A stretch of DNA of 46,349 nucleotides from Treponema sp. (GCA_012520945.1 JAAYNH010000096.1:1-46349); one strand, 5' to 3'. Counted from the first letter of the stretch, positions 8,987-17,495 are shown. Notes: generated by a model not told the origin, from the letters alone. Numbers and translations are program-made.

Positions 8987-9015
8987 AATATACTCATTAC
9001 TAAACGATTTTTCAA
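8987..9015 (-). promoter_or_regulatory. Promoter of the hemerythrin gene
   Basis: Minus strand: -35 TTGAAA (9015-9010), exactly 17 bases of spacer, -10 TATATT (8992-8987). The ATG at 8978 comes eight bases later with no Shine-Dalgarno in between, so the mRNA would be leaderless or carry a leader of one or two bases. Confidence 0.65.
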
Positions 9016-9053
9016 GAGGATACTCTGTTTATATGGTATATTCAAAACGATGA

Positions 9054-10250
9054 TTAATGATGAAACAAACGAACGCCCGTAAATGCCATCACTATGTTAT
9101 ATTTATCTGCAGTAGCTATTACATTGTCATCACGAATTGAACCGCCTGATTCAACAACAGCAGTTACGCCACTTTTATGTGCACGTTCGATATTATCACC
9201 AAAAGGAAAAAAAGCGTCAGAACCAACAGAAACATCGGTATTTTTAGCTATCCACTTTTTTTTTGCTTCACTTGTGAAAATTTCAGGCTTTGTTTTGAAA
9301 ATAGTTTGCCAAATACCTTCTTTCAAAACATCTTCATATTCTTCTCCAATATAAACATCAATGGCATTATCTCTGTCCGCACGTTTTATTCCATCGATAA
9401 AATTAAGACTTAGAACTTGAGGACTTTGGCGTAACCACCAATTATCAGCTTTTTGTCCTGCTAAACGCGTACAATGGATACGAGACTGTTGCCCCGCACC
9501 AATTCCAATTGCTTGACCGTCTTTGACATAACAAACACTGTTTGACTGTGTATATTTTAGTGTAATGAGCGAAATTAATAGATCACGCTTTTGGTCTTTT
9601 GTAAATGTTTTATTTTTAGTTACCACGTTTGAAAGAATACTTTCTTCTATGACAAATTCATTTCTACCTTGTTCAAAAGTCACGCCAAAAACCTGTTTTT
9701 TTTCCACAGGATTTGGTCTAAAATTTTCATCAATTTTAATAATGTTATATGTACCGTTTTTCTTATTTTTCAATATTTTCAAAGCTTCATCCGTGTATCC
9801 CGGACAAATTATGCCATCGGAAACTTCTTTTGCAATGAGCTGTGCTGTTGCTTTATCACAAATATCGGAAAGGGCAATAAAATCACCGAAAGAAGATAGT
9901 CTGTCGGCACCTCTAGCACGAGCATAGGCACAAGCTAGCGGAGTAAGAATCACATCATCTGTAAAATATATTTTTTTTAATGATTCGGAAAGAGGAATTC
10001 CAACGGCAGCACCTGCAGGACTAACATGCTTAAAAGATGTGGCTGCCGGAAGATTTGTAGCGGCTTTAAGCTCTTTTACCAATTGCCAACCGTTAAATGC
10101 ATCTAAAAGATTAATATAACCGGGTTTTCCATTTATTATTTCAATTGGAAGATTTACATTTCCGGTAACGGCAGCACTTTCTTCATCAATAAAAACTCTT
10201 GATGGTTTTTGATTTGGGTTACATCCGTATTTTAAAATAAGTTCTTTCAT
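9054..10250 (-). CDS. Stand-alone AICAR transformylase (PurH C-terminal type)
   Basis: Adds the formyl group from 10-formyl-tetrahydrofolate to AICAR, the ninth step of purine synthesis. The 398-residue protein matches the transformylase half of PurH: KYGCNPNQKP at the start, the catalytic Lys-His in SFKHVSPAGAA, YTQSNSVCYVKDGQ, GIGAGQQSRIHCTRLAG, SDAFFPFGDNI and VESGGSIRDDNVI. The N-terminal IMP cyclohydrolase domain of bifunctional PurH is absent, so IMP ring closure would need another enzyme. It is the last gene of the argJ-argB-argD unit, 25 bases after argD, and has an AAGGAACG ribosome site. This is an unusual partner for arginine genes; the shared folate or ATP economy is only a guess. 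Confidence 0.9.
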   Translation of the reverse strand: MKELILKYGCNPNQKPSRVFIDEESAAVTGNVNLPIEIINGKPGYINLLDAFNGWQLVKELKAATNLPAATSFKHVSPAGAAVGIPLSESLKKIYFTDDVILTPLACAYARARGADRLSSFGDFIALSDICDKATAQLIAKEVSDGIICPGYTDEALKILKNKKNGTYNIIKIDENFRPNPVEKKQVFGVTFEQGRNEFVIEESILSNVVTKNKTFTKDQKRDLLISLITLKYTQSNSVCYVKDGQAIGIGAGQQSRIHCTRLAGQKADNWWLRQSPQVLSLNFIDGIKRADRDNAIDVYIGEEYEDVLKEGIWQTIFKTKPEIFTSEAKKKWIAKNTDVSVGSDAFFPFGDNIERAHKSGVTAVVESGGSIRDDNVIATADKYNIVMAFTGVRLFHH

Positions 10251-10275
10251 ATTATCGTTCCTTTTTTATTAAAAA

Positions 10276-11445
10276 TTATATATTTGTTAAAGCCGAATAA
10301 AAAATTCGCAAGCCCACTTCAATTTCATTATTAGTAATTATTAATGGCGGTAAAAAACGTATTGTATTAGCTCCTGCAGTTGAAACACATAAACCATGTG
10401 CTAAACACCATTTTTGTACATCCGGAGCACTTTGTTCAATGTCTATGCCAATCATTAAGCCTTTGCCGCGAATTTCTTTTATACACGAAAGATCCCATTC
10501 TTTTATAGTATTTATAATTTTTTCACCGGCATCACTAACCCTTGCTAAAAACTGCGGTGTATTTACTTCACTTAAGACTACTCGCCCTGCACAACAAGCA
10601 ATCGGATTTCCTCCAAATGTGGACTGATGATCTCCTGCTACAAAAACATCGGTAGCCTTGCCCCCAAACAAACAAGCACCCATAGGAATACCTGCAGCAA
10701 TACCTTTTGCAAGTGAAATTACGTCCGGTTTTAAGCCAAGCCATTCACTGGCTAAAAAAGTGCCGGTTCTGCCAATTCCTGTTTGCACTTCATCAACCAT
10801 AAAAAGTGCCCCGCAATCATGAGTTGCCTTTTGTAAAGCTTGAGCCCACTTGGCATCAATTAAATTGACACCTCCTTCACCTTGAACACATTCGATTAAT
10901 ACGGCACAAACAGAATCGTCAAGAACTTTCAGTGAATCATAATCATTAGCAACAATGTGCTTAAAACCTTCTGGATATGGTGCAAAACTTTCTGCATGAA
11001 ATTTATCTTGCCCTGTGGCTCTTAATGTTGTAACGGTTCTTCCGTGAAAACTTTTTTGCAAAGTTACAATTGTTTTGCGTTCTTTGCCATTTGTAGCATT
11101 CATACTACCGAATTTTCTAGCTAACTTAATTGCAGCTTCATTCGCTTCCGCACCGGAATTTCCAAAGAAAACACCTTTCATATCCGTCGCAATTAAAAGC
11201 TCTTTTGCAAAAGCTAAACCCATATCTGAATTATAATAATTTGAAATATGAATTTGTTTTTTTACTTGTTTTTTCAATGCTTTTACAAGTTTAGGATGAT
11301 TATGTCCAAGACAATTTACACCTATTCCTGAAACAAAATCCACATATTGTTTTCCTTTAATATCTTTTAAAGTTGCACCCTTACCGGATACAAAAACCGC
11401 ATCCAAACTTCCATAATTATTTGCTATATTTCCTTTATTTGCCAT
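10276..11445 (-). CDS. argD: Acetylornithine aminotransferase
   Basis: PLP-dependent transfer of an amino group from glutamate to N-acetylglutamate semialdehyde in arginine synthesis. 389 residues, standard class III aminotransferase length. Visible motifs: GVNCLGHNHPKLVKAL near the start, FFGNSGAEANEAAIKLAR, SFHGRT, the LIECVQGEGGV and FMVDEVQTGIGRTG stretches, the PLP lysine in SLAKGIAAGIP, and STFGGNPIACC. ArgD can also act on succinyl-diaminopimelate intermediates, so a lysine-pathway role is possible. It lies between argB (44 bases upstream) and the AICAR transformylase gene. Confidence 0.94.
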   Translation of the reverse strand: MANKGNIANNYGSLDAVFVSGKGATLKDIKGKQYVDFVSGIGVNCLGHNHPKLVKALKKQVKKQIHISNYYNSDMGLAFAKELLIATDMKGVFFGNSGAEANEAAIKLARKFGSMNATNGKERKTIVTLQKSFHGRTVTTLRATGQDKFHAESFAPYPEGFKHIVANDYDSLKVLDDSVCAVLIECVQGEGGVNLIDAKWAQALQKATHDCGALFMVDEVQTGIGRTGTFLASEWLGLKPDVISLAKGIAAGIPMGACLFGGKATDVFVAGDHQSTFGGNPIACCAGRVVLSEVNTPQFLARVSDAGEKIINTIKEWDLSCIKEIRGKGLMIGIDIEQSAPDVQKWCLAHGLCVSTAGANTIRFLPPLIITNNEIEVGLRIFYSALTNI

Positions 11446-11489
11446 ATAAACCTCTAAAATTTAATCTTTGATAAAAATGTCAGCCAATT

Positions 11490-12377
11490 TTATTCATTCA
11501 TTATCATCGTTCCTATTCCACGGTCACTGAACATTTCTATGAGTAAGCTATGTGGAACGCGACCGTCTATAATATGAGTTCGCGGAACACCACCTTTTAA
11601 TGCTTCCAGACAACACTCAATTTTAGGAATCATACCACTGGAAATAACACCTGTAGCAATCATTGACGGAATAGCTTCACGTGCAATACGTTTAATTAAA
11701 GATGATGGATCATCTACTTTGCGAAGAACACCCGGCACATTTGTCAATTGCACAAATTTTTCAGCTTTCAAAGCAACGGCAATTTTTGCAGCGGCAGTAT
11801 CCGCATTTATGTTATAACGAGAATCATCACCTTGCTCACCCAATGCTACTGTTGAAATTACCGGTATAAAACCTCTTTCGAGCAACGAAAGCAAAATTTC
11901 AGGATTCACATCAGTTACTTCTCCAACGTATCCTAAATCCGTGCCATCTTTTTCTATCTTTTTTGCACGAAGTAAACCTGAATCAACGCCACTTAAACCT
12001 ACTGCTTTACCGCCCTTTTGAAGTAATATGCCAACAATTTCTTTATTAAGCTTACCCGTAAGAACCATTTGAACAATTTCCATCGTTTCGCTATCTGTAT
12101 AACGTAAACCATTAATAAACTTTGACTCTTTACCAACACGTTCAAGCATATTATTAATTTCCGGCCCACCGCCATGAACTAAAACAACATGAACACCAAT
12201 TGTGCTTAGCAAAACAATATCGTCCATTACGGCTTTTTTTAATTCTTCGTTTAACATGGCATTTCCACCATATTTTACAACTACAATTTTTCCAACCCAC
12301 TGTTTAAAATATGGTAAGGCTTCTGAAAGCACTTCTGCCCATGTTGCATTATCCAAACCGTTATCCTTTTTTTCCAT
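11490..12377 (-). CDS. argB: Acetylglutamate kinase
   Basis: Phosphorylates N-acetylglutamate with ATP, step two of arginine synthesis. 295 residues of the amino-acid kinase fold: [10 protein letters not shown] near residue 34, the glycine-rich [12 protein letters not shown], a QLTNVPGV segment and [12 protein letters not shown] near the nucleotide site. AGGGA precedes the ATG. It sits 70 bases after argJ and 44 before argD. In cyclic pathways using ArgJ, this kinase is commonly feedback-inhibited by arginine; that is not readable here. Confidence 0.95.
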   Translation of the reverse strand: MEKKDNGLDNATWAEVLSEALPYFKQWVGKIVVVKYGGNAMLNEELKKAVMDDIVLLSTIGVHVVLVHGGGPEINNMLERVGKESKFINGLRYTDSETMEIVQMVLTGKLNKEIVGILLQKGGKAVGLSGVDSGLLRAKKIEKDGTDLGYVGEVTDVNPEILLSLLERGFIPVISTVALGEQGDDSRYNINADTAAAKIAVALKAEKFVQLTNVPGVLRKVDDPSSLIKRIAREAIPSMIATGVISSGMIPKIECCLEALKGGVPRTHIIDGRVPHSLLIEMFSDRGIGTMIMNE

Positions 12378-12447
12378 AATTATATCCCTGTAATCTTATT
12401 CTTAATTATATATATTGTGCTTATAAAGACACACAAAGCAAACAGAT

Positions 12448-13680
12448 TTATGTGCGATAATCTCCATTAATTTTTACATATTCATACGTTAAATCACAAC
12501 CCCAGGCAGTACCTTCCGCTTCTCCATCTTGCAACTCAACTAAAATACCCACTTCTGTTTCCGTAAGGATAATTTTTGCTTTTTCTTCATCGAAATTTAA
12601 TGGAACACCGCAATCAAAAACTTTAATTGTTCCCAAAGAATTTGTAAAAGAAACAGATGTTGTTTCAGGTGTAAAAAACTCACCCGAATAACCTAATGCA
12701 CACAAAATACGACCCCAATTTGCATCTTTGCCAAAAAATGCAGCTTTTACTAAAGTTGAAGATATTACAGACTTTGCTAAAGCACGAGCAGTTCCAACAT
12801 CTTTTGCTCCGGTAACTTTACATTCAAGCAAATGTTCAGCACCTTCACCGTCGGCGGCAATTTTTTTTGCCATTTGTATATTTAATGCATTTAATGCTTT
12901 CAAAAAAGCATAATAATCTGCATTTTTTTTAGTAATAAGAGCATTTTCTGCCATACCGTTTGCCAGTATCAACAAAGTATCATTTGTACTAGTGTCTCCA
13001 TCAACGGAAACACAATTATATGTGGCATCAGCACTTTCACTTAATGCTTCTTGTAACATTTCTCCGGAAATAGCACAATCTGTTGTAACAAAGCCCAACA
13101 TAGTTCCCATATTAATGTGAATCATGCCGGAACCTTTCGCCATAGTTCCAAGACGCACTGTTTTTCCGGCAATTATAGTTTCCAAAGCACATTCTTTGAA
13201 TTTTGTATCCGTTGTCATAATTGCTTCACGGGCTTTTACATTACCTATTTTAGATAAACCTTTTACTAATTCATCTGCATGACTTTCAACAGTTTCAACG
13301 GGTAGTTGTTGACCGATAACACCGGTAGAGCAAACTAAAACATCATCTTCAGCAACGTTTTTTCCGCTTTTATTTAATGCATTTTGAGCAGCCTTTGTCA
13401 TGCGAATTGCCACTTGCATACCTTGTTTACCTGTGCAGGCATTTGCATTTCCTGAATTTACTATAATTGCTTGAGCACGATGGGTAGCAACACGAATACG
13501 AGTTAATTTTACAGGCTCAGCCTGCACTTTGTTTTTTGTAAAAACACCGGCTGCAGTACATAGCTTTTCAGAATAAATTAATGCAGTGTCATCTTTTGTA
13601 CGACTTTTTTTTATCCCCGAACGAACAGCATTTGCTGTGAACCCTTGTGGTGCACAAATTCCACCTTCTATAAAGGTCAT
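12448..13680 (-). CDS. argJ: Glutamate N-acetyltransferase / ornithine acetyltransferase
   Basis: Recycles the acetyl group from acetylornithine to glutamate, making the arginine pathway cyclic. 410 residues from the ATG at 13680, which has a strong GAGGAGG upstream; the in-frame extension to 13713 lacks one. The self-cleavage and nucleophile region is KGSGMIHINMGTMLGFVTTD, with nucleophile Thr193. Most ArgJ proteins have Ala before this Thr; here it is Gly192. The oxyanion-hole pair Thr-Gly is seen in CSTGVIGQ. First gene of argJ-argB-argD-AICAR transformylase; argC, argF, argG and argH are not in the window. Whether it uses acetyl-CoA as well cannot be told. Confidence 0.94.
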   Translation of the reverse strand: MTFIEGGICAPQGFTANAVRSGIKKSRTKDDTALIYSEKLCTAAGVFTKNKVQAEPVKLTRIRVATHRAQAIIVNSGNANACTGKQGMQVAIRMTKAAQNALNKSGKNVAEDDVLVCSTGVIGQQLPVETVESHADELVKGLSKIGNVKAREAIMTTDTKFKECALETIIAGKTVRLGTMAKGSGMIHINMGTMLGFVTTDCAISGEMLQEALSESADATYNCVSVDGDTSTNDTLLILANGMAENALITKKNADYYAFLKALNALNIQMAKKIAADGEGAEHLLECKVTGAKDVGTARALAKSVISSTLVKAAFFGKDANWGRILCALGYSGEFFTPETTSVSFTNSLGTIKVFDCGVPLNFDEEKAKIILTETEVGILVELQDGEAEGTAWGCDLTYEYVKINGDYRT

Positions 13681-13711
13681 AAATGCCTCCTCAATAATGC
13701 AAAGTAAACAC

Positions 13712-13748
13712 ATTTTACATTAAATAAATAATATGTTCAATAATTGAA
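13712..13748 (-). promoter_or_regulatory. Promoter of the arg operon with an overlapping dyad
   Basis: Minus strand: -35 TTGAAC (13740-13735), 17-base spacer, -10 TAAAAT (13717-13712), about 30 bases before the argJ ATG. The -35 is overlapped by a perfect 5-3-5 dyad, TTCAA TAA TTGAA (13736-13748), a candidate repressor site. It is not the usual ARG-box sequence. Confidence 0.5.
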
Positions 13749-13785
13749 TTTTTTTTGTAACTTTTTTGGTTAAGTTTTGTTGTTT

Positions 13786-13809
13786 TTTTGTACTAATATT
13801 TTGTACTAA
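13786..13809. repeat. Two direct copies of TTTTGTACTAA
   Basis: The 11-base word TTTTGTACTAA occurs at 13786-13796 and 13799-13809, a 13-base period, in the T-rich region between the arg operon and the LysM lipoprotein gene. It lies just upstream of the latter's -35. Either a regulator site on one face of the helix or slippage in low-complexity DNA. Confidence 0.5.
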
Positions 13810-13815
13810 AGATAT

Positions 13816-13844
13816 TTGATTTTTTATACATTTCATGGTATATT
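13816..13844 (+). promoter_or_regulatory. Promoter of the LysM lipoprotein gene
   Basis: -35 TTGATT (13816-13821), 17-base spacer, -10 TATATT (13839-13844) preceded by TGG, an extended -10. The leader then carries GGAGG at 13864-13868 before the ATG at 13874. Confidence 0.65.
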
Positions 13845-13873
13845 TTAAGTCCGATTATTTTATGGAGGTTCAT

Positions 13874-14362
13874 ATGAACAAGAAAATTTCAGTAATTTTA
13901 ACATTTTTTGTAGCTCTTTTTGTAATTTTTGCCATGTCTTGCAAAACCGCTCCACTTACAACTCGTGAAGACACAAATGCAGCTTTTAAAGCAGTTTATG
14001 ACGAATTCCGCAAAAATTTAGTTTCTGACGGTGCAAAATCGCACACAGTTGCCCCGGGTGAAAATCTTTCCATTATCTCAAAAAAATATTATGGAGAAGA
14101 TAGAGGTTATTATTTCCCATTAATTATGCTTGCTTCTTCAGATATTATTTTGGATCCCGATTTGATTCAACCGAATATGAAATTAACCATTCCTGATTAC
14201 AAGAAAAATATTGAAGATGCAGGTTCAAGGGCCGCTATGAAATCATATTTTAAAGAAATAGCCGGTGTTTACAAAAGAAAAGGCAATAAAACAGTTGAAG
14301 CAAAATTGCTTGAAATCTCTAAAAACATAGCTGTACTACCGAAAGATTCAAAAGCTAAATAG
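13874..14362 (+). CDS. LysM-domain lipoprotein
   Basis: 162 residues, from the ATG at 13874 with GGAGG five bases upstream; the in-frame start at 13835 precedes the expected transcript start and is rejected. The N-terminus is a lipoprotein signal: MNKK, a long hydrophobic run, then FAMSC with lipid-attached Cys23. A LysM domain follows at about residues 52-105 (HTVAPGENLSIISKKYYG through PNMKLTIP), which binds the glycan strands of peptidoglycan. The last 55 residues are charged and helical. It is probably anchored to a membrane while contacting the cell wall. It is monocistronic with its own promoter and terminator. Confidence 0.88.
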   Translation: MNKKISVILTFFVALFVIFAMSCKTAPLTTREDTNAAFKAVYDEFRKNLVSDGAKSHTVAPGENLSIISKKYYGEDRGYYFPLIMLASSDIILDPDLIQPNMKLTIPDYKKNIEDAGSRAAMKSYFKEIAGVYKRKGNKTVEAKLLEISKNIAVLPKDSKAK

Positions 14363-14404
14363 TTTTTATCTTTATATTATTACAATCAAAAATTAATATC
14401 TAAA

Positions 14405-14441
14405 ACTGGAGCTGTTTCAAAGCAACTCCAGTTCTTTTTTT
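14405..14441 (+). terminator. Intrinsic terminator of the LysM lipoprotein gene
   Basis: Stem ACTGGAG(C)TG paired with CA(A)CTCCAGT, an eight-base loop, then TTCTTTTTTT. Forty bases after the stop. The right arm overlaps the last codons of the convergent RsuA-type gene (stop at 14417). Confidence 0.9.
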
Positions 14442-15157
14442 GTCATCTCCCGATAACCCCCACAAGGAATTAATTTATCCAAGCAAAGATTAGCAATTTT
14501 TATGCGCTTTAAATATATGACTTCATTATTCATTTGTGCAAACATACGTTTTACTTGATGATATTTCCCTTCTGTAATTATAATTTCCACTTCATTTTCT
14601 GAAATCCAATTTAGCTGTGCACTTTTTGCTAAAAATCCTTCTTCTTTACCTTCAGGAGGAACATTTATACCTGTTTTAAAACTTTTCGTATATCTTTTTT
14701 GATTTTCTGCATCGACAAAATTACGTAATTTCACAAAGTATGTTTTGGGTACATCTGTTTTAGGAGAAGTAAGCCTATGTGTTAACGCTCCGTCATTAGT
14801 TAAAATGAGTAATCCTTCCGTATCAATATCTAAACGGCCAACAGTATGTAAAGTGCCACCCATAAAATTAATTGTATATTTTTCATCAAGCAAATCAAAA
14901 ACCGTTTTATTAAGACCATCTTTATTTGAACAAACCATATCGGCACATTTATTCATCATAATATATATAAAGGTGCGAATTTCTAAAATTTTATCATCTA
15001 CCTTGATAATGTCAAATTCTGTATCAATATGTTTATCACTGTCATAACAAACTATATCGTTAACTAAAACACAACCTGTTCGCAAAAGTTTTTTTACATC
15101 TTTTCTGCTACCAAAACCGTGATGGCTTAAAATTTTATCGATCCGTTGCATTTTCAT
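14417..15157 (-). CDS. RsuA/RluE-family pseudouridine synthase
   Basis: Converts a uridine in rRNA to pseudouridine. 246 residues from the ATG at 15157. An N-terminal S4 RNA-binding domain (residues 5-60: IDKILSHHGFGSRKDVKKLL) is followed by the catalytic domain with GRLDIDTEGLLILTNDG, whose Asp is the nucleophile, and a C-terminal EGKYHQVKRMFA motif. The exact site (16S, or 23S as for RluB/E/F) cannot be decided. Three nearby ATGs compete (15166, 15157, 15151), none with a Shine-Dalgarno. 15157 fits best, seven bases after an extended -10 (TGT TATTAT), suggesting a leaderless message. It is divergent from the IclR gene. Confidence 0.85.
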   Translation of the reverse strand: MKMQRIDKILSHHGFGSRKDVKKLLRTGCVLVNDIVCYDSDKHIDTEFDIIKVDDKILEIRTFIYIMMNKCADMVCSNKDGLNKTVFDLLDEKYTINFMGGTLHTVGRLDIDTEGLLILTNDGALTHRLTSPKTDVPKTYFVKLRNFVDAENQKRYTKSFKTGINVPPEGKEEGFLAKSAQLNWISENEVEIIITEGKYHQVKRMFAQMNNEVIYLKRIKIANLCLDKLIPCGGYREMTKKELELL

Positions 15158-15164
15158 AAAAATC

Positions 15165-15216
15165 ATAATAACACATTTTTATTTGTATAGCAAATTCAAA
15201 AAAAATGTGTTATAAT
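15165..15216. promoter_or_regulatory. Divergent promoters inside a 13-bp inverted repeat (IclR operator candidate)
   Basis: ATAACACATTTTT at 15168-15180 and its exact reverse complement AAAAATGTGTTAT at 15201-15213 flank a 20-base centre. Each arm runs into a -10: TGT TATTAT on the minus strand (15170-15165, with -35 TTGCTA at 15193-15188, spacer 17) for the pseudouridine synthase, and TGT TATAAT on the plus strand (15211-15216) for iclR. A dimeric regulator bound here would control both genes, most simply the IclR protein itself. Confidence 0.6.
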
Positions 15217-15235
15217 TTTGCTTTAAGGATAAAAT

Positions 15236-16012
15236 ATGTCAGAAGCACTTAATGTTACGGCAGCTGAGCGCACTATGCTCATTTTAGAACAACTTTCAAT
15301 ACATTCTTCCATTAACTTGGAAGATTTAGCTAAAGAATGTAATTTACCTAAAGCCACTTTATATAGATTTTTACAAACTCTGATTTCATTAGGTTATGTA
15401 CGTCGCGATAAAAATGATAAATATTCTCTAACATTACGTATGTTTTCTGTGGGCTCAACCAGTTTGGAGCATACAGATTTATTGAATATAGCACGACCGA
15501 TTGCTGAAGAACTTTCAGAGCATACCGGAGAAACCGTTCACATCGGTATGTTGGAAAAAACACGTGCCGTATATGTCTTAAAAATTGAAAGTGCTCACAC
15601 AATTCGAATGTTTTCTCGTGTTGGAAAACGCATTCCCTTGCACTGTACGGCCATAGGAAAAGTGTTTTTAAGTAATTTAAATACTGAAAAGCGTACTGAA
15701 CTTTTCAAAAAAATGCACACCGAAGACGGTAAGTTCAAAAAATTCACAAAAAATACTTTAACAACAGATGAACAACTAAATGAAGAATTAATTAAAGTTT
15801 CAAATCTTGGTTATGCACATGACAATCAAGAACATGAAGAAGGTATTACTTGTTTTGCTGCACCAATTCGTGACACTTCAGGAAATGTTGTGGCTGCAAT
15901 TTCCGTATCTTTTCCATATTTCCGCTTCCCTAAAGAAAAAACAGAAGAAATTGCCACACAAATAAAAAAAACTGCCACAGAAATCTCTGTAGCAGCGGGT
16001 TTTAAAAATTAA
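15236..16012 (+). CDS. IclR-family transcriptional regulator
   Basis: 258 residues. An N-terminal winged helix-turn-helix (about residues 8-70: AAERTMLILEQLS ... NLPKATLYRFLQTLISLGYV) is followed by the IclR effector-binding domain (about 75-255) with GETVHIGML, RIPLHCTAIGKVFLS and GITCFAAPIRD. The effector is unknown; family members answer to small carbon compounds such as glyoxylate or aromatic acids. AAGGA lies six bases before the ATG, and the extended -10 at 15211 implies a leader of only about 13 bases. Citrate synthase lies convergent immediately downstream, which may or may not be a target. Confidence 0.9.
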   Translation: MSEALNVTAAERTMLILEQLSIHSSINLEDLAKECNLPKATLYRFLQTLISLGYVRRDKNDKYSLTLRMFSVGSTSLEHTDLLNIARPIAEELSEHTGETVHIGMLEKTRAVYVLKIESAHTIRMFSRVGKRIPLHCTAIGKVFLSNLNTEKRTELFKKMHTEDGKFKKFTKNTLTTDEQLNEELIKVSNLGYAHDNQEHEEGITCFAAPIRDTSGNVVAAISVSFPYFRFPKEKTEEIATQIKKTATEISVAAGFKN

Positions 16013-16029
16013 TCTTTATTTATCTCAAA

Positions 16030-17382
16030 CTATCTTTCTTCGATTGGAATGAATTTTCGTTCATCAAGCACATTTTTATAGGCAGGGCGATAAATACGAC
16101 CACCGGATATTATTTCTTCAATTCTATGTGCTGACCAACCGGCTATACGCGAAATGGCAAAAATCGGTGTAAATAATTCACGCGGTATATTCAGCATAGA
16201 ATAAACAAAACCGCTAAAAAAGTCTACATTACTACAAATGAGTTTTTTCTCACCTTTTTCTTCTCTAAAAACTACTGGTGCTAACTTTTCAATGAGTAAA
16301 TACAAATTATATTCTTCCAAACAACCTTTTTCTTTTGCCAACTCTCCGGCTTTATTGCGAAGTAAAATAGCTCGTGGGTCGGAAATTGTATATACTGCAT
16401 GTCCTTGCCCATAAATTAAACCGGTTCTGTTAAAGGCTTCTTTACGAATAATTTTACGCAAATATTCTTTTACTTCCGATTCACTTGACCAATCTTTTAC
16501 ATTTTCTTTGATATTATCCATCATCTGAATAACTTGCATATTTGCACCACCGTGACGTAATCCTTTTAAAGAACCCACAGCAGCCGCTATTGCACTGTAC
16601 GTATCAGTGTCAGCGGAAGAAATTACGTGAACAGCTAATGTGGAGTTATTTCCTCCACCGTGTTCAGCATGTAAAATCAAAGCTAAGTCTAATGTTTGTG
16701 CTTCTAATTTAGTATATTGTTTGTTTGAGCGAATAAGTCTCAAAAGATTTTCTGCAGTTGAAAGTTCCGGTTTAGGTAAGTGAATATACATACTTTTGCC
16801 ATCAAAATAACGACGTTTTGATTGATATGCATATGCTACCATAGCCGGATAACGAGCAATTAATTCTATACATTGACGTAAAACATTTTGAATCCCCACA
16901 TCCTCAGGATTATCATCATAAAAATAACAAGCTAAAGTTTCTCGTGCTAGATTATTCATAATATCAACAGATGGTATTTTCATAATAACATCTTCAGCAA
17001 AGCTCATAGGCATATTTCTGCAAAAGCCCATAAGATTTTTAAATTCAGCAAGTTCATCAAAATTCGGTAACTCTCCGAATAAAAGCAAATAGATAATTTC
17101 TTCAAATCCAAAACGATCATGAGAATCTGCATCATAAATAATATCTTCTATATCATAGCCACGATAAATAAGTCTACCTGGAATAGGCACTTTTTGACCA
17201 TCGATTATATCATATCCTACAACATCACCAACACGTGTTAACCCAACTAAAACACCGCGACCATTGTTATATCGTAAACCCCGTCGTACATCGTATTGTT
17301 GATAAAGATCCTGATCAATTGGAACATTTTTTTGTGCAATTGTCGATAATTTTTTTAGATAATTTTCTGAATTTACAACCAT
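16030..17382 (-). CDS. gltA: Citrate synthase
   Basis: Condenses acetyl-CoA and oxaloacetate to citrate. 450 residues from the ATG at 17382, which has GAGG seven bases upstream; the ATG at 17394 would place that site inside the coding region. Motifs seen: GRLIYRGYDIEDI, the catalytic-His stretches LHAEHGGGNNSTLA and GQGHAVYTISDPRA, and the C-terminal SRIAGWSAHRIEE. A 2-methylcitrate synthase activity cannot be excluded. In an organism that probably has an incomplete TCA cycle, its main use would be 2-oxoglutarate and glutamate supply, which would feed the arginine genes in this window. TATACT in the upstream region is a likely -10. Confidence 0.93.
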   Translation of the reverse strand: MVVNSENYLKKLSTIAQKNVPIDQDLYQQYDVRRGLRYNNGRGVLVGLTRVGDVVGYDIIDGQKVPIPGRLIYRGYDIEDIIYDADSHDRFGFEEIIYLLLFGELPNFDELAEFKNLMGFCRNMPMSFAEDVIMKIPSVDIMNNLARETLACYFYDDNPEDVGIQNVLRQCIELIARYPAMVAYAYQSKRRYFDGKSMYIHLPKPELSTAENLLRLIRSNKQYTKLEAQTLDLALILHAEHGGGNNSTLAVHVISSADTDTYSAIAAAVGSLKGLRHGGANMQVIQMMDNIKENVKDWSSESEVKEYLRKIIRKEAFNRTGLIYGQGHAVYTISDPRAILLRNKAGELAKEKGCLEEYNLYLLIEKLAPVVFREEKGEKKLICSNVDFFSGFVYSMLNIPRELFTPIFAISRIAGWSAHRIEEIISGGRIYRPAYKNVLDERKFIPIEER

Positions 17383-17457
17383 GGCATACCTCATATTAAA
17401 TTTCGTTGTAAAGTATAAAAAATTTTTTGTTTTTTTTCAATACTTCTCAAATAAACC

Positions 17458-17486
17458 TCGACACATTCTAAAAAAAATGATATTAT
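17458..17486 (+). promoter_or_regulatory. Promoter of asnS
   Basis: -35 TCGACA (17458-17463), 17-base spacer, -10 TATTAT (17481-17486) preceded by TGA (extended -10). The asnS ATG at 17496 follows nine bases later with no Shine-Dalgarno, so the leader would be a few bases at most. Confidence 0.6.
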
Positions 17487-17495
17487 CGTCTCATT

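Noticed and set aside
8979-9053. Repeated AAACGAT words and a small AGAG-GATA-CTCT hairpin before the hemerythrin promoter
   Set aside because: Too short to separate from chance in this AT-rich sequence.
17401-17495. T-box riboswitch before asnS
   Set aside because: The promoter sits directly before the ATG, leaving no room for a leader RNA.
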